Assembly (NCBI RefSeq): GCF_017352195.1
Contig: NZ_CP071445.1
Span: forward strand, 1 to 64,000
Origin: Sedimentibacter sp. zth1
GTDB taxonomy: Bacteria; Bacillota; Clostridia; Tissierellales; Sedimentibacteraceae
Reading direction: 5' to 3'
DNA: 64,000 nucleotides
Shown: positions 17,321 through 26,778 of the stretch, in pieces
How the letters are laid out: each line of letters opens with the position of its first letter
Numbering within the stretch: position 1 is the stretch's first letter
Translations under genes and position numbers: made by a program
The notes under the pieces: model-generated
The model's database searches: none
What the model saw: the letters and a program-made list of their open reading frames with translations, nothing else
Told to the model about the DNA's origin: nothing

Positions 17321-18193
17321 ATGTATAAAGAGAAAATTGATTATAAAATTATTGGAAACGGAAAAAACATACTTGTTATTGAAGTTGGAATTGGCAACTC
17401 TTATTATGATTGGTATCCATTAGTGGAAAAATTAAAGAAAGAATTTTTGATTATTCTTTATCATAGAGGGGGATATGGAAAAAGTAGTTTACTTGAAAAA
17501 GAAAGAACTACGCGGAACATAGCCAAAGAATTAAAAAACTTTTTACAAAGTATTAATATTACAGAAAAATTTATTTTATTAGGTCATTCTTTTGGTGGCT
17601 TGTGTGTTCAACAATATGCGAAGATGTATCCAAATGATTTAAAAGCTATTGTTTTATTAGACTCAACATCATACGATTTAATAGAATTAGAAAATTTAAA
17701 TACACCTGTTATTAACGCTAATGTTTCAATTGAAAAGATGATTGAGTATATGAATAATTCTTCAATAAAAAATGAAGAAGAACTTAAAAATGAAAATAGA
17801 AATTTATTTGAAAAATATAAAACTTATATTACAGATGATGAAATGAAAGATGTGATAGATTTTTATTCTAATCCAAGTTTATATAAAGTTGTAGCTAATG
17901 AGTTTTCGAATTGGATAAAAGATGGAGAAGATATAAAAAGTATAGTAACATCATTAAATATTCCTTTGAAAGTAATAGCAAGAGATAGTAATGTTGAAAT
18001 AAAAAATTGGATAAATTATGATGTTCCAAAAGAAGAGGCAATATTGCATGAAAAGAAGTGGAGAGAGTTGCAAAAAGAATTAATTTCATTATCTAGTGAT
18101 AGTGAATTAATCATAGCAAATAATAGTGGACATTTAATTTATAGAGAAAGAGAAGAAATAATAATTGAGTGTTTAGAACATTTGATTAAATAG
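17321..18193 (+). CDS. alpha/beta hydrolase (cassette 2)
   Basis: A 290-residue protein. The ATG at 17321 follows GGGAG; the longer frame upstream lies in attC sequence. The nucleophile elbow LLGHSFGGLC is near residue 95, an oxyanion region YHRGGYGKS lies before it, and the likely catalytic His is in IIANNSGHLIYRE near the C-terminus. It could be an esterase, lipase-like enzyme or aminopeptidase. Outer boxes of its cassette are GTTAGAC and GTCTAAC, exact reverse complements. Confidence 0.8.
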   Translation: MYKEKIDYKIIGNGKNILVIEVGIGNSYYDWYPLVEKLKKEFLIILYHRGGYGKSSLLEKERTTRNIAKELKNFLQSINITEKFILLGHSFGGLCVQQYAKMYPNDLKAIVLLDSTSYDLIELENLNTPVINANVSIEKMIEYMNNSSIKNEEELKNENRNLFEKYKTYITDDEMKDVIDFYSNPSLYKVVANEFSNWIKDGEDIKSIVTSLNIPLKVIARDSNVEIKNWINYDVPKEEAILHEKKWRELQKELISLSSDSELIIANNSGHLIYREREEIIIECLEHLIK

Positions 18194-18249
18194 GTGAGTT
18201 ATATCCGTACCTCGTCTAACAACATGTTCACGCAAGGGTCTTAGATGGA

Positions 18250-20145
18250 GTGCGCCAGTTCGGCGTTTAATATATAGCTAGGTGAAACTCCTAGCCTGGT
18301 AAAGTTTAGCCAACAGCCAGTATCTAGCCTTGGAGCCGAAGCGGTGACGTAAGGTTTAAGCGTAGGCAAGAAAGTTTGAGAGCCGTAATGCGAAAGCGTG
18401 AAGTGATAGAGCCTCGTTAGTCCGATAAGTGAAAGTCGATGTCATTCCTCTGACAGCAGACAAAAAGAAATAACCGATAAAGGCAAGGTTATGGAAATTT
18501 CACCGGGGTCTGAGAGCATGGCGAGCAAACAAGGTATATTAAGCGTACCTGGGAGGTCTTGTAGTTTTCTGAATAACAAAAACAGATAAGGATGGCATAA
18601 GGTGTAGAAAACCAAAGAAGTCTTAAGAGCTGCAAGAAGTCGGACTAATTCATAGTAGTGAAGAAGTAGATGAAAGTCTATGGAGCAAAGGGATTAGCAT
18701 GTAAGACAATTCGGAAAGTAACACATGAAAGACACTAGAGGTTAAATAAACACATGGGAAAGATACAAGAAGAAATAAAAGAACTATCAATAAAACACGC
18801 AAAACTGCAAACACTAATGCACTATGTAAATGAAGAAAATTTAAAACAGGTGCATGAAAAACAGGACAAGAAAAAAGCAGTAGGAATAGATGGAGTAACA
18901 AAAGAACAATATTCAGAACAACTAGAAGATAATATAAAAATTCTCCTAGAAAAAATGAAGAAGTTCGGATACAAACCAAAACCCACAAGAAGAGTAATGA
19001 TACCAAAAAGCGATGGAAAAATGCGATCATTAGGAATACTGTCATATGAAGATAAGTTAGTACAAACAATAATGGCAGAAATATTGAATGGAGTATATGA
19101 ACCAAGATTTCTTGATATATCATATGGTTTTAGACCAAACAGAAATTGCCATCAAGCAATAAAAATGATAAACAATACGATAATGCACAAAAACGTAAAC
19201 TATATACTAGACTGTGATATAAAAGGCTTTTTCGACAATGTAGACCAAGGATGGCTAATGAAATTTTTAGAACACGATATACAAGATAAGAATTTTCTTA
19301 GATATATAGTAAGATTTCTAAAAGCAGGAATATGGGAAGACATGAAATACGTAGAAAGTGACAAAGGAACAATTCAGGGTGGAAATATATCACCAGTATT
19401 GGCAAATGTATACCTACACTATGTATTAGATATATGGTTTGAAAAGTCGGTGAAACCAAAACTGCATGGAGAAGCGTATCTGGTGAGATATGCAGATGAC
19501 TTTGCAATACAGTTTCAAGCAGAAAGCGAAGCGGAAAAAGTATACAAGATGCTAATAGAGAGATTGAAAACATTTGGATTAGAAGTAGCAATAGAAAAGA
19601 CAAGGATAATACCATTCGGAAAACATAGAGGAACAAAAGAAAATTTTGATTTTCTCGGATTTACATTTGTAAATGGAAAAACAAAAAATGGTAAATATCG
19701 TGTGCATATCAACACAAGCAAGAAAAAGCTAAAAATAAAAAGGCAAAATGCGAAAAGTTGGCTAAAAGAAGTAATGCACAAACCTATTGATACAATAATG
19801 AAAAGCTTGAAAAGAAAACTGATGGGACACTATAACTACTATGGGATAAGTGGAAATATCAAAGGAATAAAGAAATTCCACGGATATGTCAAATACCAAT
19901 GCTACAAAAGATTAAACAGAAGACATCAAAAGAAAAGCATGTCTTATGATACATTTGAAAAAATATGGGAAGCATATATTCCAAGTCCAAAGATTTGTGT
20001 AAACATATGGTAGAACTATAAAGTTTTATATGAAGAGCCGTATGCCTAAATAGGGCACGTACGGTTCCGAGAGGGGCGAACAGACAGTAACCTTTTACTT
20101 TAAGAAAACCTTAAAAAGAAAGGGTGTCGGGTTCGTCTACTCGAC
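18250..20145 (+). mobile_element. group II intron, copy 1
   Basis: 1896 bp beginning GTGCGCC and ending CTACTCGAC (5' GUGYG and 3' AY are group II hallmarks). A 33-base domain V hairpin (GAGCCGTATG...CGTACGGTTC, 20035-20067) carries an AGC triad, followed by domain VI. The intron ORF follows domain IV. Left exon ends TTAGATGGA and right exon starts ACGTT, which restores a normal attC. AGC argues against the CGC-type class C, but class is not certain. Confidence 0.9.
18754..20013 (+). CDS. ltrA: group II intron reverse transcriptase/maturase, copy 1
   Basis: A 419-residue intron-encoded protein. RT blocks: RRVMIPKSDGKMRSLGILS near 85, YGFRPNRNCHQAI near 122, LDCDIKGFFDNVD near 148, GTIQGGNISPVLANVYLH near 203, and the catalytic YADD (RYADDFAIQF near 247). 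The maturase domain X follows (HYNYYGISGNIKG). There is no HNH endonuclease domain. The protein helps the intron fold and splice and copies it into DNA (established for the family). It lacks a clear Shine-Dalgarno sequence, as expected for an ORF inside intron RNA. Confidence 0.92.
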   Translation: MGKIQEEIKELSIKHAKLQTLMHYVNEENLKQVHEKQDKKKAVGIDGVTKEQYSEQLEDNIKILLEKMKKFGYKPKPTRRVMIPKSDGKMRSLGILSYEDKLVQTIMAEILNGVYEPRFLDISYGFRPNRNCHQAIKMINNTIMHKNVNYILDCDIKGFFDNVDQGWLMKFLEHDIQDKNFLRYIVRFLKAGIWEDMKYVESDKGTIQGGNISPVLANVYLHYVLDIWFEKSVKPKLHGEAYLVRYADDFAIQFQAESEAEKVYKMLIERLKTFGLEVAIEKTRIIPFGKHRGTKENFDFLGFTFVNGKTKNGKYRVHINTSKKKLKIKRQNAKSWLKEVMHKPIDTIMKSLKRKLMGHYNYYGISGNIKGIKKFHGYVKYQCYKRLNRRHQKKSMSYDTFEKIWEAYIPSPKICVNIW

Positions 20146-20304
20146 ACGTTAATAGGGAAAGTCAGACCACATCACTTCACCGGGTGTTACCACCGCCAAG
20201 ACGGTCCATCTTTTGGGTCCGGTTCAGCGACGTCGTGAACACAGAGGCGTTAGGCGAAATACTTTAAACGAATGTTAGTATATAAAAAAGGAGAAATTTA
20301 TTTT

Positions 20305-21366
20305 ATGCCAATAACAATAGCAGGATTAAAAAGTATGGGATTTGAGAAATTTGAAAATGAAGAGAGCATTAGTAGTTGTTTTTATTCAATTAATATTATT
20401 GAAATATTTGGTATAAATCTTGAAAACATTATACCTGATACATTAAAACAAATTGATACTAATTCAAAAAAATGTATTATTTGGATTGAAGAAAGTAAAA
20501 ATGAGTTATTAAAAAGTTTGATTGCTAAAAACTTAATTGTAAATAGTGATATTTTAGATAAAGATTTAATTGATGAAAATACAAATGATAATTGTTATTA
20601 TATGGCTGTTATATTAAATACAGAAAAGGACTACATTTGTGAATCTGGATATAAAAAAACAGAAAATAATGTTATTCTAACACACAACTGCTTTGAAAAA
20701 GCAAAACAAGAACTTAAAGATTTAGAAAGTATGGTTATTCCTAAGTTAATTACAACATTAAATATAGAGTTAGCTCAGTATAATGACGATATAACAGTTA
20801 GACTTATGAATAATGATATATTAGGTAAAGATAGTAAAGGTAATATAATATTTGATGTCAAATTAGATATGCAATGTAGCTTATCAGTTATTAAACCTTT
20901 AAAATTAGAAACACTTAGATACTCTATAAATAATTCATTAAATTTATACAATGATGTTGATACAAAAGTCATATCTTTGTTATACTCTGGTTTAAATGAA
21001 AAAGATAGATTTAAAAAATTTATAAATATATTTCAAGCATTAGAAATGCATATAAATAAGGTATTTAAAAAAATAAAAAAAATAGATTTAGATAAAAAAG
21101 CTGATGGACAATTTATTTGTTCTGATATATTTAAAGAAACTGCAAAAAAAACGTTTATAGATTGTGTTAGTAGCTCTAAAAATTTAGCCCATAAGTTTAT
21201 ATGGTGTTCTATGTTAGAATGGACAAATGTAAATGATAATGATGTGAGTGTATTTATGTCAATTAAAAAAATAAGAGATGATATATCACATTGTAATTCA
21301 GTTTTAGATTGTGATTTACCAATACAAGAATTAATCAATCTTATTTATAAAATAATTAGAAAATAA
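20305..21366 (+). CDS. HEPN-like protein (cassette 3)
   Basis: A 353-residue protein. The ATG at 20305 is 11 bases after AAAAGGAG, better than the ATG at 20272 next to the attC. The N-terminal 140 residues are not recognised. The C-terminal third is helical and contains SIKKIRDDISHCNS, matching the Rx4-6H motif of HEPN ribonuclease-type domains, preceded by an FINIFQALEMHINKVF helix. HEPN proteins often cut RNA in toxin-antitoxin or phage defence systems. No antitoxin partner lies in the same cassette. RNase activity is inferred from the motif only. Confidence 0.6.
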   Translation: MPITIAGLKSMGFEKFENEESISSCFYSINIIEIFGINLENIIPDTLKQIDTNSKKCIIWIEESKNELLKSLIAKNLIVNSDILDKDLIDENTNDNCYYMAVILNTEKDYICESGYKKTENNVILTHNCFEKAKQELKDLESMVIPKLITTLNIELAQYNDDITVRLMNNDILGKDSKGNIIFDVKLDMQCSLSVIKPLKLETLRYSINNSLNLYNDVDTKVISLLYSGLNEKDRFKKFINIFQALEMHINKVFKKIKKIDLDKKADGQFICSDIFKETAKKTFIDCVSSSKNLAHKFIWCSMLEWTNVNDNDVSVFMSIKKIRDDISHCNSVLDCDLPIQELINLIYKIIRK

Positions 21367-21392
21367 ACATGAAAAACATAGGCAGTACTATC

Positions 21393-21539
21393 GCCTAACA
21401 ACATGTTCACGCTTCGGGTCTTAGGTGGAACGCTCAAGGGGAAAGTCAGACCACATCACTTCACCGGGTGTGACCACCACCAAGATGGACTAGCTATGGT
21501 GTCCGGTTCAGTGACGTCGTGAACACAAGACCGTTAAGT
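21393..21539 (+). other. attC site 3
   Basis: GCCTAAC...GTTAAGT; arms GTTCACG/CGTGAAC; type B inner part. Confidence 0.85.
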
Positions 21540-21768
21540 GAAAGAGTTATATCATTTCAAAGTATAGATTTATGGACAATATAAGCATACTAAGAATTTG
21601 TACTCGTTGAAATAATTATATGAAGTAATAAGATTATCTATATAATTACATAGTAAAAAATATCAGTTTTTGGATGCAACCAGTTTGCAACTTATATTTG
21701 CGTAATAGTTGGTAGATGTTACTATCTAATTATAGTATACTTGAGCAACAAAAAGGAGGTAGTGATAT

Positions 21769-22107
21769 ATGCATTGGACTTTATTCATAATGATAATCAA
21801 TATTATTTTGTTAGCTGTTTTTGTTGGTATAATTATTTTAGTTATTTGTGCTCTTTTGAAATACTTAAAATCTAAAGAAGTAAGAAAAGAAAAATCAGTT
21901 GTTCGTAAGTCACTTGGAGAAGCACTAAAAGAGCATCGTACTTTATGTAAAATGACACAAGAGTTTGTTGCTGAAACAATTGGAGTAAGTAGACAGGCGG
22001 TATCTAAATGGGAAAATGGAATATCTGATCCAAGTACGTCAAATTTGATTGCTTTAGCAAAATTGTATAATGTACCTGTTGAAGATTTAATTAAAGAAGT
22101 AATTTAA
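21769..22107 (+). CDS. membrane-tethered XRE-family regulator (cassette 4)
   Basis: A 112-residue protein, AAAAGGAGG before the ATG. Residues 5-28 form a membrane segment (LFIMIINIILLAVFVGIIIL). After a basic linker, residues 46-108 are an XRE helix-turn-helix: LGEALKEHRTLCKMTQEFVAETIGVSRQAVSKWENG, then DPSTSNLIALAKLYNVPVEDLI. It probably binds DNA from the membrane. The target is unknown and no other gene shares the cassette. Confidence 0.8.
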   Translation: MHWTLFIMIINIILLAVFVGIIILVICALLKYLKSKEVRKEKSVVRKSLGEALKEHRTLCKMTQEFVAETIGVSRQAVSKWENGISDPSTSNLIALAKLYNVPVEDLIKEVI

Positions 22108-22179
22108 AATATCAAACTGATAAGATATTATGTTTAAAATTTATTTAAGAAAGTTATTAAAGAGTGATATAACTCCAAC

Positions 22180-22378
22180 ACATAACAATATGTTCCCATT
22201 CGGTGCAAGGGGAACGTCAGCTGGAAAGAGTGTCAAAGATGAATGTCCAGCAAGAAGAGGAGTCAGCACCACATTCCTCAACCTAAGCGCGTCGCGACAG
22301 TCGTTGCATTAGCCACGTGCGTGGCATGAGCAACTCCTTCTGGAGGTTGAGAAACGTCGGGAACACGGGACGTTAGAA
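22180..22378 (+). other. attC site 4
   Basis: ACATAAC...GTTAGAA. Arms are TGTTCCC/GGGAACA here, a paired change relative to TGTTCAC/GTGAACA. Inner part of the CCTAAGCGCGTCGCGA type (type C). Confidence 0.85.
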
Positions 22379-22502
22379 GAAAGAACGTTATCATATTAGA
22401 GAAGAACTTTGAGGTCGATATAGATGTGTTATTATGATTTTAAATCTATTGAAATAGATGTAGGAAGTGAAGATTTTATATTTTATATGAAGGTGAAAAA
22501 AG

Positions 22503-22883
22503 ATGAATAGAAAAGAATTATTAATGTCATTTTGGTGTGATGTTGCAAATCAAAATGTAGAGGCGTTAAAAAATTATTTTGCTCCAAATGCACATGTGCG
22601 TTGGCATAATACGAATGAACAATTTACAACTGAAGAATTTATAATTGCAAATTGTGAATATCCAGGCGATTGGCAAGGTGAAGTGGAACGTATTGAATTA
22701 GTTGAAGATAAGGCGATTACAGCAACAAGAGTTTGGTTAAAAGATAATAGTGCCTCTTTTCATGTAACTTCATTCTTTAAATTTCAAGGAGATAAGATTT
22801 TTTTTATAGATGAATATTGGGGTGATGATGGAATAGCACCGCAATGGCGATTAGATAAGAATATTGGCAAACCCATAAAATGA
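22503..22883 (+). CDS. NTF2-like / SnoaL-fold protein (cassette 5)
   Basis: A 126-residue protein, AAGGTG before the ATG. The pattern FWCDVANQNVEALKNYFAPNAHVRWHNTNEQF, with later VWLKDNSASFHVTSFFKFQGDKIFFIDEYWG, fits the NTF2-like cone fold (polyketide cyclase, ketosteroid isomerase or binding proteins). The function cannot be assigned. The cassette boxes GTTAGAA and TTCTAAC match exactly. Confidence 0.7.
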   Translation: MNRKELLMSFWCDVANQNVEALKNYFAPNAHVRWHNTNEQFTTEEFIIANCEYPGDWQGEVERIELVEDKAITATRVWLKDNSASFHVTSFFKFQGDKIFFIDEYWGDDGIAPQWRLDKNIGKPIK

Positions 22884-23007
22884 GAACTTTGTTTGATGCA
22901 CAATAAATAGATATTTTAAAATATTGAAGTTATGATTAAAGACAATATGAAAAGATTTTTATAGGTAATTATTTTGCAAAGTCGTTGGAGAGTGATAACG
23001 ATCCATC

Positions 23008-23155
23008 TTCTAACAACATGTTCACGCAAGGGTCTTAGATGGAACGTTCAAGGAAGAAAGTCAGACCACATCCCTTCACCGGGTGCGAGCACCGCCAAGA
23101 CGGTCTAGCTATTGCTGTCCGGTTCAGCGACGTCGTGAACACCAGACCGTTATAT
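23008..23155 (+). other. attC site 5
   Basis: TTCTAAC...GTTATAT; arms GTTCACG/CGTGAAC; type B. Confidence 0.85.
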
Positions 23156-23369
23156 AACATTGTATATTCATGTCAGAGTAGTGTTGATTAGTCAGTAATT
23201 TGTTTGGTAGTACTAACAATAACAAAAAAGTCATATTAAATATAATAGTTAAAATATATTGATGTTTTTTATTAGAGAAAAATAATTAAAATATATTATC
23301 TTAGTAGTTGCAAATAATTTAATATAATAAACAATAATTAAGAAGTATAGATTCTTGAAGGAGAAATAC

Positions 23370-23471
23370 ATGAAAGAAATTAAATATATGCTATTAGGAA
23401 TAGCAATTATTTTGTTTGCAATTGTTATGGTGTTTAAGGGTTATTATTCAAAAGAAAAACAAGATTCATAA
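23370..23471 (+). CDS. 33-residue membrane peptide (cassette 6)
   Basis: GAAGGAG lies seven bases before the ATG. The peptide is one membrane helix (YMLLGIAIILFAIVMVF) followed by a charged tail KGYYSKEKQDS. It is followed 44 bp later by another small membrane protein gene in the same cassette, so the two may work together. Single-helix peptides can be toxins or regulators; nothing specific is visible. Confidence 0.55.
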   Translation: MKEIKYMLLGIAIILFAIVMVFKGYYSKEKQDS

Positions 23472-23515
23472 TTAATATTGTTTTTGTTAAATAATTAGAA
23501 AAAGGGGTTGGATAT

Positions 23516-23743
23516 ATGAAAAAGAAATCTATAGGATTAATTGGAATTATTTTTGGTGGTTTCTTATTATCATTAGAATTGTATCTTACTAAGATTGCAC
23601 AACTTATAGATAAAACGTCAGGTAGTTATTATACAAGTGTATGGAAATACGCAGGTATGTTTCCATGCAGTATAGCACTAATTATTACGATAGTATTAAT
23701 TTTTTATAGTATATATATTTACTTTACATATAAAGATGATTAA
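23516..23743 (+). CDS. 75-residue two-helix membrane protein (cassette 6)
   Basis: AAAAGGGG precedes the ATG. There are two membrane segments (IGLIGIIFGGFLLSLELYL and FPCSIALIITIVLIFYSIYI) with a short polar loop between. Family not recognised. Confidence 0.6.
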   Translation: MKKKSIGLIGIIFGGFLLSLELYLTKIAQLIDKTSGSYYTSVWKYAGMFPCSIALIITIVLIFYSIYIYFTYKDD

Positions 23744-23822
23744 TATGACTTTAAAAAGTAATTAAGAAACATAAGTAATATAATTAAATTAAAGTTAGTA
23801 ATATAAGATGTGAATGGACAAC

Positions 23823-23855
23823 GTTACATAACATTGTATATTCATTTCAGAGCAC
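23823..23855 (+). other. collapsed attC / cassette boundary
   Basis: GTTACATAAC is followed at once by ATTGTATATTCATTTCAGAG. The first part matches the end of a cassette as seen just before site 6 (24569-24578); the second matches the cassette start after site 5 (ATTGTATATTCATGTCAGAG). The attC body between them is gone, so two cassettes seem fused. Confidence 0.6.
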
Positions 23856-23964
23856 TTTTGTTGGGTCTAATGGTGGTTGGATAATATAAGCCAATAATAT
23901 GTGTTATATATATATGTTGTATAAATGTTAAGATTATTTACATTTTGAGAGGGGATTAGATATT

Positions 23965-24483
23965 ATGAGTACAGAAAAAGACAAAGGAGTAATATCTCTT
24001 CATGAAGTAACCAGAGAGCTTTTACATGAGTATTACAGAGGATTTATTAGTGACCCTGACATTTTTATGGACATGAACAGGTTCTTCACTTACCATTATG
24101 ATCCTGAAAAGATTGATGGACATTTTGCATTAAAAAAACCGACCCAGGAGCGAAAGGAATTTATGATTATAGTGAATGACACCGTAGTTGGTGAGATCTG
24201 CTTAAAACATATTGACTACGACAAAAGAGAATGCGAATTGTCAATCCATATGCAAAATGATTCCGTGAAAAATAAGGGATATGGAACACAAGCTGAGAAA
24301 CTAGCAGTGTGCTATGCTTTTGAAGAGTTGAGGATGAATACTGTTCTTGCTGATGCTGTTCTCAAAAATGTAAGAAGCCAACATGTTCTGGAAAAAGTCG
24401 GTTTCCGTTTTGTTAGACAAAATGAAACATTTAAGTATTATCGTTATGAACGAGAAACATATAATGAAGACCATACATTATGA
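23965..24483 (+). CDS. GNAT-family N-acetyltransferase (cassette 6b)
   Basis: A 172-residue protein, GAGAGGGG before the ATG. The acetyl-CoA motif A is VKNKGYGTQAEKLAVCYAF near 105-120, and motif B is NVRSQHVLEKVGFRFV near 140. RimJ/RimL-like layout. It transfers an acetyl group from acetyl-CoA to an amine on a protein or small molecule; the substrate is unknown. Its codon use looks less AT-biased than its neighbours', which suggests a different source (by eye). Confidence 0.8.
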   Translation: MSTEKDKGVISLHEVTRELLHEYYRGFISDPDIFMDMNRFFTYHYDPEKIDGHFALKKPTQERKEFMIIVNDTVVGEICLKHIDYDKRECELSIHMQNDSVKNKGYGTQAEKLAVCYAFEELRMNTVLADAVLKNVRSQHVLEKVGFRFVRQNETFKYYRYERETYNEDHTL

Positions 24484-24571
24484 GTATGATAAATGCTACA
24501 AAAATATAAACATAGAGGTCTGGTAGAACTAATATTAAAGTTAGTAATATGAGATGTGAATATACAACGTT

Positions 24572-24742
24572 ACATAACAACGTGTTCACACAAGGGTGTC
24601 CATAGGAACGTCGATAGGGCAAGTCAGCACCACATTCCCCAGCTAACCGAGTCGGCAGCCCTCTAACCTAAGATAAGAGCTATCTAAGGTTAGAAAACTA
24701 CCTGTAACGCTGGGAAAAGTCGTGAACACAGAGTCGTTATAT
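24572..24742 (+). other. attC site 6
   Basis: ACATAAC...GTTATAT; arms GTTCACA/CGTGAAC; type A. Confidence 0.85.
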
Positions 24743-24872
24743 GAAAGACTAATGTAATTTCAGAGTGTATTTTTAGGGATAAATTAAATATAGTTTATAG
24801 TATTTAAAATAGCTATTAAGTTAGCAAAGATTATTTATAAATAATAAGAATAGAGTTTTAAGGAGAAGAAAG

Positions 24873-25397
24873 ATGGATTATATATTTGAAACAGAGCATT
24901 TGAAAATTAGGAAATTCAAAATAGAGGATGCACAATCTTTATATGAAAATCATATGGAAGATGAAGTAAAGAAATGGATTCCAAACGAAAGCTATGCGGA
25001 TATTATTGAGGCGAAAGATGCTATTGATTTTTATATAAATTGTGTGAATAATAAGCATTTGCCATATGTATTAGCTGTTGAGTTAAAAGAAACAGGAGAC
25101 TTGGTAGGAGATACAGGTGTAAACGAAGTTGAAGGAAATAATGAAGAGGTTGAGATCGGCTATACAATTTGTAAAAAGTATAGTGGAAAAGGCTATGCCA
25201 CAGAAGTTTTAAAAGCAATGACAGAATATATAATTGAGATATTTAGAATAAATGTTTTATATGGTCGTGTAATGAATGGTAATAAGTCTTCTGTTAGAGT
25301 TTTAGAAAAAAACGGATACAAATTCGTGGATAAAGAATTTGGAGCTGAGGATGATCCCTATGGAAATGGAATGTTGATTTATAAGAAGGAGTTTTAA
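24873..25397 (+). CDS. GNAT-family N-acetyltransferase (cassette 7)
   Basis: A 174-residue protein, AAGGAGAAG before the ATG. RimJ/RimL-type: FETEHLKIRKFKIEDAQSLY at the start, EVEIGYTICKKYSGKGYATEV (motif A) near 95-110, and NKSSVRVLEKNGYKFV (motif B) near 140. The substrate cannot be read from sequence. Confidence 0.85.
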   Translation: MDYIFETEHLKIRKFKIEDAQSLYENHMEDEVKKWIPNESYADIIEAKDAIDFYINCVNNKHLPYVLAVELKETGDLVGDTGVNEVEGNNEEVEIGYTICKKYSGKGYATEVLKAMTEYIIEIFRINVLYGRVMNGNKSSVRVLEKNGYKFVDKEFGAEDDPYGNGMLIYKKEF

Positions 25398-25483
25398 TTA
25401 TTGATACGATATATGAGCATAATATGAAGTTAATCTATTAAATAAAAAATGATAGAGAGTCAAGAAGTTTACATTAGTCCAAC

Positions 25484-25652
25484 ATCTAACAATATGTTCA
25501 CGCAAGGGTGCCGAGAGGAACGTTGATAGGGAAAGTCAGCACCACATTCCCCAGCTAACCGAGTCGGTGCCCTGCAACTTAAGATAAGAGCTATCTAAGG
25601 TTGCAGAACACCTGTAACGCTGGGAAACGTCGGGAACATAGGGGCGTTATAT
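25484..25652 (+). other. attC site 7
   Basis: ATCTAAC...GTTATAT; type A. Confidence 0.85.
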
Positions 25653-25716
25653 GCAAGAATAAATGGCGTGAAATCATAATTTATTTTGAAAATATAAAGT
25701 TATTGGGAGGTATGAA

Positions 25717-26190
25717 ATGGGGAATATAGAATTAAAATGGAATAGAATTTCACAAAAATCAAAAGGAAGATATATGTTTGTAGAATTTTCATTAAAAAAA
25801 GTATTATCAGTACAACTAATTTTATTAATTGTATTAGAATTAATATTTAATTATAGAAATGAAGATATAAAATTATTTGTTATTCAATCAATTATAAAAC
25901 TTACAGCAGCTTATATATTAGGAGTAGTGATAGGAAAACTAGAATGGGAATATATAAAAAAATTAAACGAACGTAAATTCTTTGATAAGAAGGTTATAAG
26001 AAGAAATTATATAATTATTTATGGAATATTATTTTTTGGTTTAAATTCTATAATAGCTACAATATCACCATTTTTTGTAAGTACAAAAAAGAATTTAACT
26101 GAAATTGTTTCATGGCTTTTGGTAGCTTGGATATGGGGATTATTAATGTGGATTACTAGTGGTAGTGAGTTGGAAAAATATATTAAATAA
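25717..26190 (+). CDS. four-helix membrane protein (cassette 8)
   Basis: A 157-residue protein, GGGAGG before the ATG. Four membrane segments are visible (VQLILLIVLELIF, IIKLTAAYILGVVIG, IIIYGILFFGLNSIIATI, WLLVAWIWGLLMWIT), with a basic loop between the second and third. No catalytic residues or known family. Cassette boxes GTTATAT and ATATAAC match exactly. Confidence 0.65.
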   Translation: MGNIELKWNRISQKSKGRYMFVEFSLKKVLSVQLILLIVLELIFNYRNEDIKLFVIQSIIKLTAAYILGVVIGKLEWEYIKKLNERKFFDKKVIRRNYIIIYGILFFGLNSIIATISPFFVSTKKNLTEIVSWLLVAWIWGLLMWITSGSELEKYIK

Positions 26191-26232
26191 TAATTTTACT
26201 ATAGTAAGTAAATAGGGCCCATTGATTCCAGC

Positions 26233-26411
26233 ATATAACAACATGTTCATGCTTCGGGTCTTGAGGGAACGTCAGCGAGTAGGAACGTCAAGGAAGAAAG
26301 TCACGTAGGGGTCTAGTCAGACCACATCACTTCACCGGGTGCTAGCACCGCCAGGACGGTCTAGCTAATTCTGTCCGGTTCAGCGACGTCGTGAACACCA
26401 GACCGTTAGAC
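26233..26411 (+). other. attC site 8
   Basis: ATATAAC...GTTAGAC; arms GTTCATG/CGTGAAC; left half contains a GTCAGCGAGTAGG insertion module; type B. Confidence 0.85.
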
Positions 26412-26778
26412 GAAATAAACTCAATCTTTTAGGCTTCTAATGTTTTGACTATAGTATTGAAGTGGCAAATAGGTATTGGCGTGTAAAACGAAACTTATAT
26501 TTGTATGTCATAGTTTTTCACACATATTTATAGATTATAATTGTACATAGAAATTGAAAATTTATTTGATTGAAGAAATATTAATCATATGAATTAAAAA
26601 TTAAATAATAAAATTTTAGAAGATGCTGAAATTTTATTACATATGAAAAATAATTTTAAAGTTTGAAATTTATTAATTGGTAATTCACAAGTGTAGAAAA
26701 GTTATTGTCAATAAAATATAACACTGCAATGTAAGAGGTTGTTACTAATAGTAAATGAAATTATTTTGGGAGGAAGTT

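Larger units (their letters stand above)
18214..20255 (+). other. attC site 2, split by group II intron 1
   Basis: GTCTAAC at the left, GTTAGGC at 20249. Without the intron (18250-20145) it is a CACTTCACCGGGTG-type attC (type B). Confidence 0.85.

Noticed and set aside
18650-19123. 157-residue minus-strand frame rich in Leu, repeated at each intron
   Set aside because: It is opposite to the maturase gene, has no start signal, and its hydrophobic look comes from the Lys/Glu codons on the other strand.
22130-22312. Small frames lying across attC sites (also near 48204, 44201, 36277, 34817, 27871)
   Set aside because: They run through the structured recombination sites, lack ribosome-binding sites and share no protein-level conservation beyond the DNA repeat.
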